The notes: generated by a model from the sequence alone, not told the origin. Shown: positions 32,579 to 42,158, counted from the first letter of the stretch. The stretch: DNA of 64,000 nt from Dactylosporangium sp040605635 (GCF_040605635.1 NZ_JBEXDG010000052.1:14895-78894), one strand, 5' to 3'. A program made the numbers and translations.

Positions 32579-33946
32579 TCAGGCCTTCCCGGCCCGGCGG
32601 CGGGCCCATATGGCGAGGCCGGCCCCGGCGACCAGGATCGCGGTCACGGCGACCACCCGCCACCAGGCGATCGGGGCACCCCGGCCGGATTTCGAGGCAC
32701 CGGCCGCCGTTCCGGCCGCCGTTCCGGCCACCGCGGGTGCGGACTGCACCGTCAGGGTGGCGGTGTTGTTGCCGGTGTCAGGGTCCTCGACGTCCGGGTC
32801 GACGGGCCCGCGGTACTCCACCCGGCCGTAGCCGCCGGGCACGGTCCGAAGGATCGTGAAGGACAGCTTCCAGGTATGGGACCGGCCGCTCGCCAGTACC
32901 GGCGCGGCGCACTGCGTCGTCTGCTGGACGGGCTCACCGTTGGGGTTCGGTGCCGGCAGGGCCAAGGCGGACGGCTCGCAGCCGTCAGGGTAACCGGCGA
33001 TCTCGGTGCCCGCCGGAGACTCCAGATAGACGGTCCCGGCCGCGCCGCCGTCGAAGGGGCCGCCGTTGCGGATCGTCACCGACGCGGTGGCGACCTCACC
33101 GACGAGACCGACGACAGGGCCGGCCGACACGGCGATGTCGGCGCCCTTGTCGGCACTGCTGATCACGTGCAGGTCGAAGGACGCCTCGGCGTTGGTGTAG
33201 TCGCCGACGGGCCGGTCCGCCGGCACGATCCAGTAGCCCTGCGAATCGTCGTCGGTCCTGTCGCCCATCCGGAAGGTGAACGGGGTGCCCTCGTAGTGCC
33301 CGCCGGGTCTGATCCGCTCGTCCACCCGGCAGCGGATCCGGATCACTTCGCCGTAGATGCTTCCTTCGCAGCCGGGGACGTCGACGCTGAACGGGGGCGT
33401 CGCGTCGAGCTCGAGGAAGAAGCCGCCGGCGGTCCGGTCGCCCCAGTTGGTGAACTCGACCGGCAGCGGCACCGGACCCGCGAACTCGACGTCCATGGTG
33501 GTTCTTTCGCGGGTGGGGACCAGGTCCGCGCCGTGACCGATGCGCACCCTGGTGGTGGCCGGTGTGGTGCCGCCGGCGACGGTGGTGCGGATCGTGCCCG
33601 AGGCGCCGTCGACGGCGCCGCGCCCGGCCCGCAGGACCAGCCTGACCTCGAGCGTCTCGGGCACGGGGCAGGTCAGCGCCCGGCCGTCGCGGGTGCAGTC
33701 GCCAGGCGGGGTCACGGTCGCCACATCGCCGAGTTCGGTGAGGTCGAACAGCACGGTGCCCCCGGCGTGGGCGGTGGAGACCTTCGCCGTCGCGACCCGG
33801 CCCGGCGACTTCGCGGTCATACCCGGCGTCAGCCAGGTGTCGTACATGTAGACGCCGTCGCCGGGTTGCGCGTGCACCGGCGCCGCCACGAACCCGGGAA
33901 CGAGGGCCAGCCCGGCACAGAGTGCGATCCGCGCGCCTGCCTTCAC
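32579..33946 (-). CDS. Secreted, C-terminally anchored protein with CARDB/DUF11-like repeats
   Basis: A 455-residue exported protein. A signal peptide (LCAGLALVPGFVAAPVHAQ) leads into three Ig-like segments with phrases such as VSTAHAGGTVLFDLTELGDV and DPDVEDPDTGNNTATLTVQ, the latter typical of CARDB/DUF11 repeats. A low-complexity linker then leads to a C-terminal membrane helix (WWRVVAVTAILVAGAGLAIW) and a basic tail (RRRAGK). There is no LPxTG motif. It is probably a membrane-anchored surface protein; its role is unknown. GTG 33946 has TAGGGT eight bases upstream. Confidence 0.75.
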   Translation of the reverse strand: MKAGARIALCAGLALVPGFVAAPVHAQPGDGVYMYDTWLTPGMTAKSPGRVATAKVSTAHAGGTVLFDLTELGDVATVTPPGDCTRDGRALTCPVPETLEVRLVLRAGRGAVDGASGTIRTTVAGGTTPATTRVRIGHGADLVPTRERTTMDVEFAGPVPLPVEFTNWGDRTAGGFFLELDATPPFSVDVPGCEGSIYGEVIRIRCRVDERIRPGGHYEGTPFTFRMGDRTDDDSQGYWIVPADRPVGDYTNAEASFDLHVISSADKGADIAVSAGPVVGLVGEVATASVTIRNGGPFDGGAAGTVYLESPAGTEIAGYPDGCEPSALALPAPNPNGEPVQQTTQCAAPVLASGRSHTWKLSFTILRTVPGGYGRVEYRGPVDPDVEDPDTGNNTATLTVQSAPAVAGTAAGTAAGASKSGRGAPIAWWRVVAVTAILVAGAGLAIWARRRAGKA

Positions 33947-33954
33947 GGGCGGTG

Positions 33955-33960
33955 ACCCTA
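33955..33960 (-). promoter_or_regulatory. Near-leaderless -10 box TAGGGT
   Basis: On the minus strand TAGGGT lies eight bases before the GTG at 33946, slightly wider than the 6-7 bases of the clear cases. Confidence 0.35.
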
Positions 33961-33991
33961 CCCGCAACGGCCGTGCCGCGAGGCCCCGTCG

Positions 33992-35800
33992 TCAGACGCC
34001 CGCCTTGCGGTGCTGCTTGGTGCGGTACATCGCGGCGTCGGCGGCGCGGAGGAGGCGGTCCGGGTCGCCGGCGGGGCCGGTGGCGACGCCCACGCTGGCG
34101 CCGATGCGCAGGAGCACGCCGTCGAGGTCGACGGGGGTGGACAGGGCGGCCACGATCTGCGCGGTGAGGGCGTCGACGCGGTCCGGGTCGGCGGGCAGCA
34201 CCGCGAACTCGTCGCCGCCGAGGCGGGCGGCCAGGTCGCCGGGGTGCAGCAGGGCGGTGAGCCGGTCCGCGACGGTGGTCAGGACGTGGTCGCCGGCGTG
34301 GTGGCCGTGGCCGTCGTTGATCTCCTTGAAGCCGTCGAGGTCGATGACGAGCACGCCGGTCCGGGCGTCGCCGCGGCGCTGCAGGTGCTCGCCGAGCAGA
34401 GCGCGGTTGGCGAGGCCGGTCAGGCTGTCGTGGGTCGCCTGGCGGCGCAGCTTGTCCTGCAGGGCGCGGGCCTCGGTGATGTCGCGGGCGTTGTACACCA
34501 CGCCGCGCACGCTCGGGTGGTTGCGCAGGTCCGCGCCGACCACGTCGAGCCAGCGGTAGCTGCCGTCGGCGTGCCGGAGCCGGACCTGCACCGAGGCGGC
34601 GGAGGACCCGTCGGAGAAGGCCGCGAAGGCGTCGAACGCGGGCACGTCGGACGGGTGGACGCGTTGCCGCAGCACAGCGCCGAGTGCCTGCGACGGGTCC
34701 TCGCCGAGGACGCGGATCGCGGCGGGGCTCGCGTAGGTGACGGTGTCGTCGGCGCCGACGACGAGGGTGACGTCGGAGGCGTGCTGGACCAGGGAGCTGA
34801 ACCATTCCTTCTGGCTGCGCAGGTCGAGCATGCTGCGGTCCAGGTCGGTCAGGAGCCGGTCGTTGTCGTGGAACGCGGCGAGCTGCCGGGTCAGCACGAG
34901 CCCGGTGATGACCACGACGCCGGCGGTCACGCCCCAGATCCGCACGTCGGGGCGGACCTCGACGAGGGCGGCGACGAGCAGGATCTGGGTGGCGATGACC
35001 GCCAGGTAGGGCATCAGGCTGAAGCGGCGCCGCGTGCCGCCGGTCCAGGCGCCGTCGCGGCGGAGGGTCTGCAGCTCCTGCAGCCGCAGGCTGAACGCGA
35101 CCAGGATGCAGGGGATGAGCTGGGCGACGCTCATGAGGGCCGGGTTCGACGCGCCGGTGAGGACGGTGGCGACGGACGCGCCGACGGCGGTGCCGGCCGT
35201 GCCGATGCTGCCGGCGATGCCGGCGGCCATGGTGAACGGCGCGGTGTCGCTGAGGACGAGCTTCAGCACACCGAAGACGATGACCAGCATGACCGCCGAG
35301 ATGGCGGCCGCGGTGAGGCGGTCCACGACGTTGCCGGCGCCCAGTCGCGCGCCGATCGAGAAGTACCAGAGGAACACCGCGACACCGGCCAGGACGGTGA
35401 CGGCGTCCAGCCACAGCCGCAGCCGCTGCCTGCCGGCGGCGCCGAGCGGGTGGACGAGCATCGTGACGACCATGACGGTCATGCCGAACACGACCAGGCC
35501 GGCCTGCACGATGCTGACCTCGGTCGTCTCGGGGTGCCGCAGCACCAGGAAGGACTGGTAGCCGTCCCCGACGGCACAGCACAGGGCGGTGATCGCCATC
35601 GACCGCCAGAACCGGCGCGCGGACGGCTCGGTGACGAGCAGCATGAGCCGCCGGGCGAACCACACGAGCGAGACGTCCAGGCCCGTCTGGATCAGCCAGG
35701 AGGACCTGCTGTCACCCGGCCCGGCCAGGAACCACAGCACGACGGCGACGGTCAGCAGACCGAAGCCGAGGAGGACAGGGTCCCGTTTGAGTGGCGCCAC
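33992..35800 (-). CDS. Membrane diguanylate cyclase with PAS domain
   Basis: A 602-residue protein. The first 310 residues hold about eight to nine membrane helices. A PAS domain follows (about 330-430; DVTLVVGADDTVTYASPAA, GSYRWLDVVGADLRN), then a GGDEF domain at the C-terminus (LTGLANRALLGEHLQRR, VIDLDGFKEINDGHG, LAARLGGDEFAVL). The GGDEF signature is intact, so it should make c-di-GMP. No inhibitory RxxD site is visible upstream of it. The start is GTG 35800. Confidence 0.9.
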   Translation of the reverse strand: MAPLKRDPVLLGFGLLTVAVVLWFLAGPGDSRSSWLIQTGLDVSLVWFARRLMLLVTEPSARRFWRSMAITALCCAVGDGYQSFLVLRHPETTEVSIVQAGLVVFGMTVMVVTMLVHPLGAAGRQRLRLWLDAVTVLAGVAVFLWYFSIGARLGAGNVVDRLTAAAISAVMLVIVFGVLKLVLSDTAPFTMAAGIAGSIGTAGTAVGASVATVLTGASNPALMSVAQLIPCILVAFSLRLQELQTLRRDGAWTGGTRRRFSLMPYLAVIATQILLVAALVEVRPDVRIWGVTAGVVVITGLVLTRQLAAFHDNDRLLTDLDRSMLDLRSQKEWFSSLVQHASDVTLVVGADDTVTYASPAAIRVLGEDPSQALGAVLRQRVHPSDVPAFDAFAAFSDGSSAASVQVRLRHADGSYRWLDVVGADLRNHPSVRGVVYNARDITEARALQDKLRRQATHDSLTGLANRALLGEHLQRRGDARTGVLVIDLDGFKEINDGHGHHAGDHVLTTVADRLTALLHPGDLAARLGGDEFAVLPADPDRVDALTAQIVAALSTPVDLDGVLLRIGASVGVATGPAGDPDRLLRAADAAMYRTKQHRKAGV

Positions 35801-35837
35801 GACGGACCATCGGCCACCGCGGAAGTCGCATGAGCGG

Positions 35838-36095
35838 TCACACCGTGGGGCACCCCGGCAGCACCCAGACGAGACGGGCCGGATACAGCGTCTCCGCGGT
35901 CTCCAGGGCCGCCTCGGCGGAGCCGAACACGGCCACCTCGAGGCTGCCGTCGGCGAGGAACCAGCTGGTCACGGCCCTGTCGGCGAGCTGGTGCCCCCAG
36001 GCGACGACGCACGGGTGGCCGTCGTCCTCGGGATCGGCGACGATCCCGAACAGCGACGGCGCCTCCCGCAGCAGCAGCCGGTCACCATCAGTCAC
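35838..36095 (-). CDS. Hypothetical small protein
   Basis: An 85-residue protein, VTDGDRLLLREAPSLFGIV onward, ending LYPARLVWVLPGCPTV. Family unknown; no signal peptide. I chose GTG 36095 because AGAGGGG is five bases upstream; ATG 36110 is another option. It lies upstream of the diguanylate cyclase on the same strand with a 37-base gap, so they may be co-transcribed. Confidence 0.6.
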   Translation of the reverse strand: MTDGDRLLLREAPSLFGIVADPEDDGHPCVVAWGHQLADRAVTSWFLADGSLEVAVFGSAEAALETAETLYPARLVWVLPGCPTV

Positions 36096-36225
36096 GCGAA
36101 CCCCTCTCATGCGCAGATGCACGTGCAGATGCATCCTATGGCGCGCAGTCGCAGGTGGAACGGGTCGGACGACAGATGAAGTAGTCTCATCACCCCGCGA
36201 AGCAGGCGCTTGAGTAACGAAGCCC

Positions 36226-36254
36226 GGGTCCTCCCGCAGGCGGCGGGAGGACCC
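36226..36254 (-). terminator. Strong stem-loop terminator after the GH43 gene
   Basis: GGGTCCTCCCGC (36226-36237) pairs perfectly over 12 bp with GCGGGAGGACCC (36243-36254), with a 5-base loop. It begins about 12 bases after the stop of the GH43 gene, at the end of the xylan operon. Confidence 0.75.
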
Positions 36255-36266
36255 CGTGACAACGGC

Positions 36267-37847
36267 TCAGCGCTGCGGCTTGTAGGTCGCGGCGGAGAAG
36301 TCCGCGGGTCGGCCGCCGCCGGTCATGTCCTGCACCCACAGGCCGAAGAACGCGCCGGTGAAACCCCACGCCCGGGGCACGCCGTTGTCGGACTCCTGGG
36401 CGTACTCGTCGGACAGGATGCTGGCGTCGAACGGGCCCCACTCGACGTCGCCGTACGAGGCGCGCAGCACCCCGCCGTCGAGGTCGAGCCGCAGCCGGAC
36501 CGGACCGGCGACGGGGACGGCCGGGCCGTGCGCGAGCACCCTGCCGCGGTCGCTGGACAGCACGTCGACGAACGCGCCCGAGACCTCGTCGAACCCGACC
36601 CGCAACAGGAACCAGTTGCGGCTGTTGTAGTACGCCGTGATCCCGGCCATCTGCTGGAAGTGCGCCGGCGCGAACTCCACCGTCGCCTCGAACGTCGCCC
36701 GGGTGTGCTGGACCCGGCGGGCGACGAGGCTCTCCCCCGACGTGGCGCCCGGCGAGCGGCCGCCGTGGATGCGCAGGTGCCTGGGGCGCGCGTGGGTGGA
36801 CACCCACGTGTTGTCCGCCGGGCGGCGCAGCGTGCTCCACTGCTGGCCGAGCACCGGCCCGGTGAAGTCGTCGGTCTCCGGCTCGTCCGGCCACGGGTGC
36901 GCCGGCAGGTCGGGGCCCTGGACGACGTCGTGCGGGACGCCGCCGTCGATGCGCGGCCAGCCGTCGGCGGTCCAGGTGACCCGCTGGATCGCGGTCTCCC
37001 GGCCCAGGACGCAGCGCCCGCGGGGGCTGAGCGGCCGGCCGGTGAGGTGGGCGAAGAACCACTCGCCGTCCGGGGTCTCCACGAGGCTGCCGTGGCCGGC
37101 CTTCTGCAGCGCCAGGTCGGGACGGTGCACGGCGGTGATGAGCGGGCCCGCCGGGTCCGACTCGTAGGGGCCGAACAGGTCCCGGGACCGGGCGACCGTC
37201 GCCTGGTGGAACCATTCGGTGCCGCCCTCGGCGGTGACCAGGTAGTACCAGCCGTCCCGCTGGTACAGGTGCGGTCCCTCGGTCATACCGGCGGCGGTGC
37301 CCGTGTAGAGGTCGACCGGGTCGCCCACGAGCTTGCGGGCGTTACGGTCGTACTCCTGGGCGATGATGCCGTTGGCCCAGGCGTGGCCCGGTCGCCAGTC
37401 CGTCCGGTTCGACAGCAGCCAACTGCGCCCGTCACCACCGAGATCGTGGAACATCGACGGGTCGAAGCCCTGCGCGTGCAACGGGATCGGCGCCGACCAC
37501 GGCCCGTCGATCGCCGGCGCGGTCACCAGGTAGTTCGGGGTGTCCCAGAAGCCGGAGTAGGACTTCACGTCGGTGAAGACGAGATGGAACAGCCCGTCCA
37601 CATAGGACAGGCAGGGCGCCCAGACGCCGCCGGAGTCGGGGTTGCCGGTCATGTCGAGCAGCCGGACGCTGTCCAGCGCACCACCGATCGGCCGCCAGTG
37701 CACCAGGTCCTTCGAGTGGTGCAGGCGCACGCCCGGGTACCACTCGAAGGTCGACGTGGCGAGATAGTAGTCGGTGCCGACCCGCAGGATCGACGGGTCT
37801 GGGTGAAAACCGGGCAGGACCGGGTTTCGGATGGAGCCGGCAGTCAT
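36267..37847 (-). CDS. Glycoside hydrolase family 43 (beta-xylosidase/arabinofuranosidase)
   Basis: A 526-residue intracellular enzyme with no signal peptide. The N-terminal five-bladed propeller has the GH43 catalytic trio: FHPDPSIL (base Asp), GFDPSMFHDLGG (pKa-setting Asp) and MTEGPHLY (acid Glu). The C-terminal half is the beta-sandwich found in the XynB-like subgroup (AGITAYYNSRNWFLLRV). It most likely releases xylose or arabinose from imported oligosaccharides. It lies 21 bases after the permease gene and is the last gene of the importer operon. ATG 37847 has GAGGGA upstream. Confidence 0.9.
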   Translation of the reverse strand: MTAGSIRNPVLPGFHPDPSILRVGTDYYLATSTFEWYPGVRLHHSKDLVHWRPIGGALDSVRLLDMTGNPDSGGVWAPCLSYVDGLFHLVFTDVKSYSGFWDTPNYLVTAPAIDGPWSAPIPLHAQGFDPSMFHDLGGDGRSWLLSNRTDWRPGHAWANGIIAQEYDRNARKLVGDPVDLYTGTAAGMTEGPHLYQRDGWYYLVTAEGGTEWFHQATVARSRDLFGPYESDPAGPLITAVHRPDLALQKAGHGSLVETPDGEWFFAHLTGRPLSPRGRCVLGRETAIQRVTWTADGWPRIDGGVPHDVVQGPDLPAHPWPDEPETDDFTGPVLGQQWSTLRRPADNTWVSTHARPRHLRIHGGRSPGATSGESLVARRVQHTRATFEATVEFAPAHFQQMAGITAYYNSRNWFLLRVGFDEVSGAFVDVLSSDRGRVLAHGPAVPVAGPVRLRLDLDGGVLRASYGDVEWGPFDASILSDEYAQESDNGVPRAWGFTGAFFGLWVQDMTGGGRPADFSAATYKPQR

Positions 37848-37868
37848 TGGTCGTCCCTCGTGAGAGTG

Positions 37869-38762
37869 TTACTTGCCGAAGCCCGCGGCGAGCCCGCTGA
37901 GCAGATGACGGCGGCCGAACAGGTACAGCGCCAGGACCGGCAGCGCGGACAGCACGACCGCGGCCATCAGGCCGGGCACGTTCGTCCCGTACTGGCTCTG
38001 GAAGTTCCACAGGCCCAGCGGCAGCACCCGCTGCTCGTCGCTCTGCGTCAGCACCAGCGGGAACAGGAACCCGTTCCAGGCGCCGAGCCCGACGAAGATG
38101 CCGACGCTGACCAGGCCCGGCCGGGCCAGCGGCAGCACCAGCCGGCCGAAGATCCGCCCGGCGGTGGCACCGTCGACCGTCATCGCCTCGTACAGCTCGT
38201 TCGGGATGTCGCGCAACGTGCTGGTGAGCACGACGATCGCGATCGGCAGGGAGAACGCCGCGGTCGGCAGCACGATCGCCAGCAGGGTGTCGTACATCTG
38301 CAGGCGGGTGATGATCAGGTAGATCGGCACGATGACCGCCTGCGCCGGCACGGCGAGGCCGAGCAGGAACACGTTGAACATGGAGCGGACCGTGCGGTTC
38401 GGGTTGCGCACGATGGCGTACGCGGCCGGCAGCGCGACCGCGAGCACCAGCGTCACCGTGCCGAACGCGACGATGAGACTGTTGGTGAGGTAGCTGGTGA
38501 ACCCGAGGTCCCACAGCGACGTGAAGTTGGACAACGTCGGGCTGGTCGGCAGGTCCAGCGGGCCCTGCCCGATGTACTGGTCCGGCGTGCGGAAGCCGGT
38601 GACGACCACGAAGTACACCGGGACCGCGACGATCAGCAGCCATACCGTCGCGGCGACCCCGGCCGGGACGTTCGGCCGGCCACGCCGGCGGGGGCCGGGC
38701 GGCGGCAACGATACCGACGGCCGGCTGCGGTGCGCCGGCCGGCGGGCGAGGTCGAGGCTCAT
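37869..38762 (-). CDS. Carbohydrate ABC transporter permease (MalG type)
   Basis: A 297-residue inner-membrane protein with six helices. The EAA loop is present (ELYEAMTVDGATAGRIFGRLVLP). It ends LFGRRHLLSGLAAGFGK, typical of the MalG class. The start (ATG 38762) shares one base with the upstream stop (TGATG), so it is translationally coupled. No ATPase gene is in the operon, so a shared ATPase such as MsiK is likely used (inference). Confidence 0.9.
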   Translation of the reverse strand: MSLDLARRPAHRSRPSVSLPPPGPRRRGRPNVPAGVAATVWLLIVAVPVYFVVVTGFRTPDQYIGQGPLDLPTSPTLSNFTSLWDLGFTSYLTNSLIVAFGTVTLVLAVALPAAYAIVRNPNRTVRSMFNVFLLGLAVPAQAVIVPIYLIITRLQMYDTLLAIVLPTAAFSLPIAIVVLTSTLRDIPNELYEAMTVDGATAGRIFGRLVLPLARPGLVSVGIFVGLGAWNGFLFPLVLTQSDEQRVLPLGLWNFQSQYGTNVPGLMAAVVLSALPVLALYLFGRRHLLSGLAAGFGK

Positions 38763-39652
38763 CAGGCACCTTCCCGGTCGCTGGCCATCCGGTGGTAGCC
38801 GGTGAGCCTGACGACGACAACCGACAGGGCGGTGCCGAGCGTGACGAGCAGGACGGCCAGGACGCTGGCGTAGCCCATGTCGAAGCCGACGAAGCCCTTG
38901 ATGTACATGTGCAGGGGCAGGACCCGCGTCGCGGTGCCGGGCCCGCCGTTGGTCATCAGCAGGATCATCTCGAAGTACGTGAGCGAGCCGACGAGGATGA
39001 GCACCGAGGAGGCGATGATCGTGTTGCGCAGCTGCGGCAGCGTGATGGAGAAGAACTGCCGCACCCCCGTCGCGCCGTCCAACTGCGCCGCCTCGTAGAG
39101 CGACACCGGGATCTGCCTGGTCGCCGATTGGTACAGCAGGGTGTGGAACGGCACGAACTGCCACGCGATCACGAACGCGATGACGTAGAGCGCTTTCTCC
39201 GGCGAGCCGAGGAAATTGCCGTCCGGCACGCCGAGGTACTTGCCGTAGTCGGCGGCGAGCCCGAAGTTCGGGTCGAGCAGCGACACGAACGTTACCGAGA
39301 TCGCCGCGGTGGACAGCAGCAGCGGCAGGAAGAACAGTGTCGACAGCACCGCCCGGCTGCGCTGCGGCCCGGCCGCCCACACGCCGATGAGCAGCGCGAG
39401 CGGCGTCTGGCCGAGCCACGACACGACGGTCAGCAGCAGGGTCTTGCCGATGCCGTTGAACAGTTCCGCGTCGTCGGCGAGCGCCGCCCAGTTGCTCAGG
39501 CCCGCCCAGACCGGGTCACCGAGCCCGTTCCACGTCGTGAAGCTGAGGTAGACGACCGCGAAGACCGGCAGGATGCCGAACGCGGCGAAGAACAGGACCG
39601 CCGGCGCGGCCCAGATGATTCCGGGCCGCGCCGCCGCTTTGGACGTTGTCAC
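38762..39652 (-). CDS. Carbohydrate ABC transporter permease (MalF type)
   Basis: A 296-residue membrane permease with an EAA loop (SLYEAAQLDGATGVRQFFSITLP). It pairs with the MalG-type protein to form the transmembrane channel. Its start overlaps the end of the binding-protein gene by four bases. Confidence 0.9.
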   Translation of the reverse strand: MTTSKAAARPGIIWAAPAVLFFAAFGILPVFAVVYLSFTTWNGLGDPVWAGLSNWAALADDAELFNGIGKTLLLTVVSWLGQTPLALLIGVWAAGPQRSRAVLSTLFFLPLLLSTAAISVTFVSLLDPNFGLAADYGKYLGVPDGNFLGSPEKALYVIAFVIAWQFVPFHTLLYQSATRQIPVSLYEAAQLDGATGVRQFFSITLPQLRNTIIASSVLILVGSLTYFEMILLMTNGGPGTATRVLPLHMYIKGFVGFDMGYASVLAVLLVTLGTALSVVVVRLTGYHRMASDREGA

Positions 39653-40959
39653 TTCGCCTTGGCCATGTTGGCCACGAAGGCGTCGGGCGTGATCTGCCCG
39701 AGGAAGAGCTTCTGCAGGTTCGTGAGCAGCTCGGTGCTCACCGACGGGGTGAGCGCCTGGTCCCAGGACTGGGTGAAGCTGGGCGCGTTGGCGACGAGGT
39801 CGTAGGTGAAGCCGGTGAAGTCGGCGTTGGGCTTGGACTTCAGGGTGTTCTCGACGCCCTTGATGGCGGGTACCTGACCGGCGTCGATGAGGCCGTTGAC
39901 GTACTGGTCGGACGCGAGCGCCTTGGTCAGGAAGTCGATCGAGGCGTCCTTGCTCTTCGACGCGGCGTTGACCGAGTAGTAGTTGCTCGGGTTGCCCACG
40001 ACGGACTTCGGGTCGCCGGCGCCGCCCTCGTACGCGGGGAACGCGGTGAAGCCGAGCTTGCCGTTCTTGATGAAGTCCGGGTTGGCGTCCTTCTGCACCG
40101 AGAAGTCCCAGGTGCCCATGAGGTGCATGGCGGCCTTGCCGGTCGCGAAGAGCTTCGAGGCGCCCTGGTTGTCGTAGTTGACGCTGGCGAAGTTCGTGCC
40201 GAACGCGCCGCGCTTCACCAGGGTCTGGATCTCACCGAGGGCCTTGACGACGGCCGGGTCCTGCCAGGCGCCCTCCTTGCCGGCGGCGATGTCGGCGAAC
40301 TTGTCGGCGCCGCCGATGCGGTCCAGCAGGTACTCCAGCCACATCAGCTCGGTCCAGCCCTGCGAGCCGGCGAGGGCGATCGGGGTGATGCCCTTGGCCT
40401 TGAACGTGTCGACCAGGCTGAGCAGGTCGGCGTAGGTCTTCGGCGGCTGCACACCGGCGGCGGCGAAGACGTCCTTGTTGATGAACAGCACGACCGGGAG
40501 CACGCCGAGCATCGGCAGGCCGTACTGCTTGCCACCGACCTTGCCGACGTCCAGGACGCTGGGCAGGAACTTGTCCTTCAGCTGCGGGTTCTTGGCGAGG
40601 GCGTCGTCGAGCGGGGCGACCTGGTTGGCCTTGACGAACTCGGCCAGGTTGCCGCCGCCCCAGTTGAAGAAGACGTCCGGCGCGGCGGGCGAGCCCATCG
40701 CGACCTGGAGCTTCTGCTTGTAGGCGTCGTTGACATACGTGACCAGCTCGATCTTGCTGTTGTTGGCCTTGTTGTACGCGTCGATGCTGGCCGTCGCGAT
40801 CGGGTTGACCGCGGCGTCCTGCAGGGCCCAGACGGAGACCTTGCTGGGCTCGCCGGGCTTCGAGGTGCCCGGGCCGGAGCTTCCACAGGCGGCGCTCACC
40901 ATCACAGCGGCGGTGGTGAGGATGCCCGCGGCGAGGCGGAGGTGCACTGAACGGCGCAT
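39649..40959 (-). CDS. Sugar ABC transporter substrate-binding lipoprotein
   Basis: A 436-residue lipoprotein. The signal peptide ends with a lipobox-like VSAAC (Cys 25), followed by a flexible linker (GSSGPGTSKPGEPSK). The mature part has the extracellular sugar-binding fold (KVSVWALQDAAVNPIATASID; DVFFNWGGGNLAEFVKA). By context with GH43 it probably binds xylo-oligosaccharides or arabinoxylan fragments (inference). It is the first gene of the operon and diverges from the LacI regulator. Confidence 0.9.
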   Translation of the reverse strand: MRRSVHLRLAAGILTTAAVMVSAACGSSGPGTSKPGEPSKVSVWALQDAAVNPIATASIDAYNKANNSKIELVTYVNDAYKQKLQVAMGSPAAPDVFFNWGGGNLAEFVKANQVAPLDDALAKNPQLKDKFLPSVLDVGKVGGKQYGLPMLGVLPVVLFINKDVFAAAGVQPPKTYADLLSLVDTFKAKGITPIALAGSQGWTELMWLEYLLDRIGGADKFADIAAGKEGAWQDPAVVKALGEIQTLVKRGAFGTNFASVNYDNQGASKLFATGKAAMHLMGTWDFSVQKDANPDFIKNGKLGFTAFPAYEGGAGDPKSVVGNPSNYYSVNAASKSKDASIDFLTKALASDQYVNGLIDAGQVPAIKGVENTLKSKPNADFTGFTYDLVANAPSFTQSWDQALTPSVSTELLTNLQKLFLGQITPDAFVANMAKAK

Positions 40960-40995
40960 GCGCCGTACCGTCCTTCCATCAGAACATTCGCCAGC

Positions 40996-41027
40996 ATTTC
41001 CGAATATTTCGGGAAATGTTTCGGAAT
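40996..41027. promoter_or_regulatory. Cluster of operator-like inverted repeats upstream of the binding-protein gene
   Basis: The divergent gap 40960-41105 contains CATTTCC and GGAAATG arms (40996-41019) and ATTTCGGGAAAT (41006-41017), a dyad with five matching bases per arm. These AT-rich repeats sit where the binding-protein promoter is expected and suit LacI-type repression. The repressor is inferred from the divergent gene. Confidence 0.45.
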
Positions 41028-41083
41028 GGGGGTGTGGGGTGTACGGTGCCGATCACAAGCCACGCCCCGCAGGTTCGACAATC

Positions 41084-41094
41084 GTTTTCGAAAC
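41084..41094. promoter_or_regulatory. GTTTTCGAAAC operator-like site
   Basis: GTTTTCGAAAC contains the palindrome TTTCGAAA (41086-41093), 12 bases before the LacI start at 41106. A perfect form of it (CGTTTCGAAACG) occurs at 47155-47166. It is a candidate autoregulatory site. Confidence 0.5.
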
Positions 41095-41105
41095 ACAGGT
41101 GCCCC

Positions 41106-42131
41106 ATGACGATGAAAACCGGGCCGACCATGGCGGAGATCGCCCAGGAGGCCGGCGTCGCCATCTCGACCGTGTCCAAGGTGCTCAACGGCCACACCGA
41201 CGTCGCCGCGAAGACCCGCGAAACCATCGAACGGCTCATGTCCGAGCGCGGCTACCAGCGGCCGCGGGCGGCGAAGAACGGCCGCCGGCGCCGCAACGAC
41301 CTCGTCGATCTCGTCATCAACGAGCTCGACAGCGTGTGGGGGCTGTCGATCCTCACCGGCGTCGAGGAGGTCGTCGAGGAGGCCGGACTGGCGCTCGTCG
41401 TCTCCGCCGTGCACAATCGGCAGTCGCTGACCCGCCGCTGGGTCGAGTCGCTGCTGGCCCGCGGCTCCGAGGGCGCGATCCTGGTGCTGTCCGAGCTCGC
41501 CGAGCGCCAGCACGACGACCTGACCCGCCGGAACCTGCCGTTCGTCATCGTCGACGCCGTCAACCAGCCGCCGCCCGGCACGCCCGCGATCGGCGCCACC
41601 AACTTCGCCGGCGGCTACAGCGCCGCCGAGCACCTCGCCGCCCTCGGCCACCGGCGCATCGCCGCGATCGGCGGCCACGAGCAGTTCCAGTGCACCCGCG
41701 CCCGCATCGCCGGCTACCGGGCCGCCCTGGAGTCCGCTGGGCTGCCGGTGGACCGGCGGCTCATCCGGTACGGCAACTTCCACCACGACGGTGGACTGCA
41801 CGCCGCGCAGGCGCTGCTCGAACTACCCGACCCGCCGACGGCCATCTTCGCCGGCAGCGACCAGCAGGCGACCGGGGTCTACGAGGCGGTCCGCCGCGCC
41901 GGGCTCACCATCCCCGGCGACATCAGCGTGGTCGGCTTCGACGACCTGAACTTCGCGCAGTGGACCGCGCCGCCGCTCACCACCGTGCGTCAGCCGCTGC
42001 ACGAAATGGGCGTCGTCGCCGCCCGCACGCTGCTGCGGATCGTCAACGGCGAGCGCCTCGAGTCGACCCGCATCGAGCTGGCCACGGACCTCGTGGTCCG
42101 GGAGAGCACGGCGCCGCCGCGGGCCCACTGA
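41106..42131 (+). CDS. LacI family transcriptional regulator
   Basis: A 341-residue regulator. The N-terminal helix-turn-helix is TMAEIAQEAGVAISTVSKVL followed by the hinge region, and the sugar-binding domain has TNFAGGYSAAEHLAALGHRR, AIFAGSDQQATGVYEAVRRA and VVGFDDLNFAQWTAPPLTTV. It diverges from the importer operon and probably represses it until a xylan or arabinan sugar binds (inference). ATG 41106 follows AGGTG; ATG 41112 is an alternative. Confidence 0.9.
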   Translation: MTMKTGPTMAEIAQEAGVAISTVSKVLNGHTDVAAKTRETIERLMSERGYQRPRAAKNGRRRRNDLVDLVINELDSVWGLSILTGVEEVVEEAGLALVVSAVHNRQSLTRRWVESLLARGSEGAILVLSELAERQHDDLTRRNLPFVIVDAVNQPPPGTPAIGATNFAGGYSAAEHLAALGHRRIAAIGGHEQFQCTRARIAGYRAALESAGLPVDRRLIRYGNFHHDGGLHAAQALLELPDPPTAIFAGSDQQATGVYEAVRRAGLTIPGDISVVGFDDLNFAQWTAPPLTTVRQPLHEMGVVAARTLLRIVNGERLESTRIELATDLVVRESTAPPRAH

Positions 42132-42158
42132 GGACCCACGGCGGCGGCTGTACAACGG

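Noticed and set aside
33096..35663. Minus-strand frame of 855 codons
   Set aside because: It overlaps the diguanylate cyclase and the secreted repeat protein in a wrong frame, with Arg/Ala-rich nonsense composition.
41016..41105. Upstream extension of the LacI gene
   Set aside because: The extra residues have no LacI similarity and would cover the operator region; the ATG at 41106 fits the family start.
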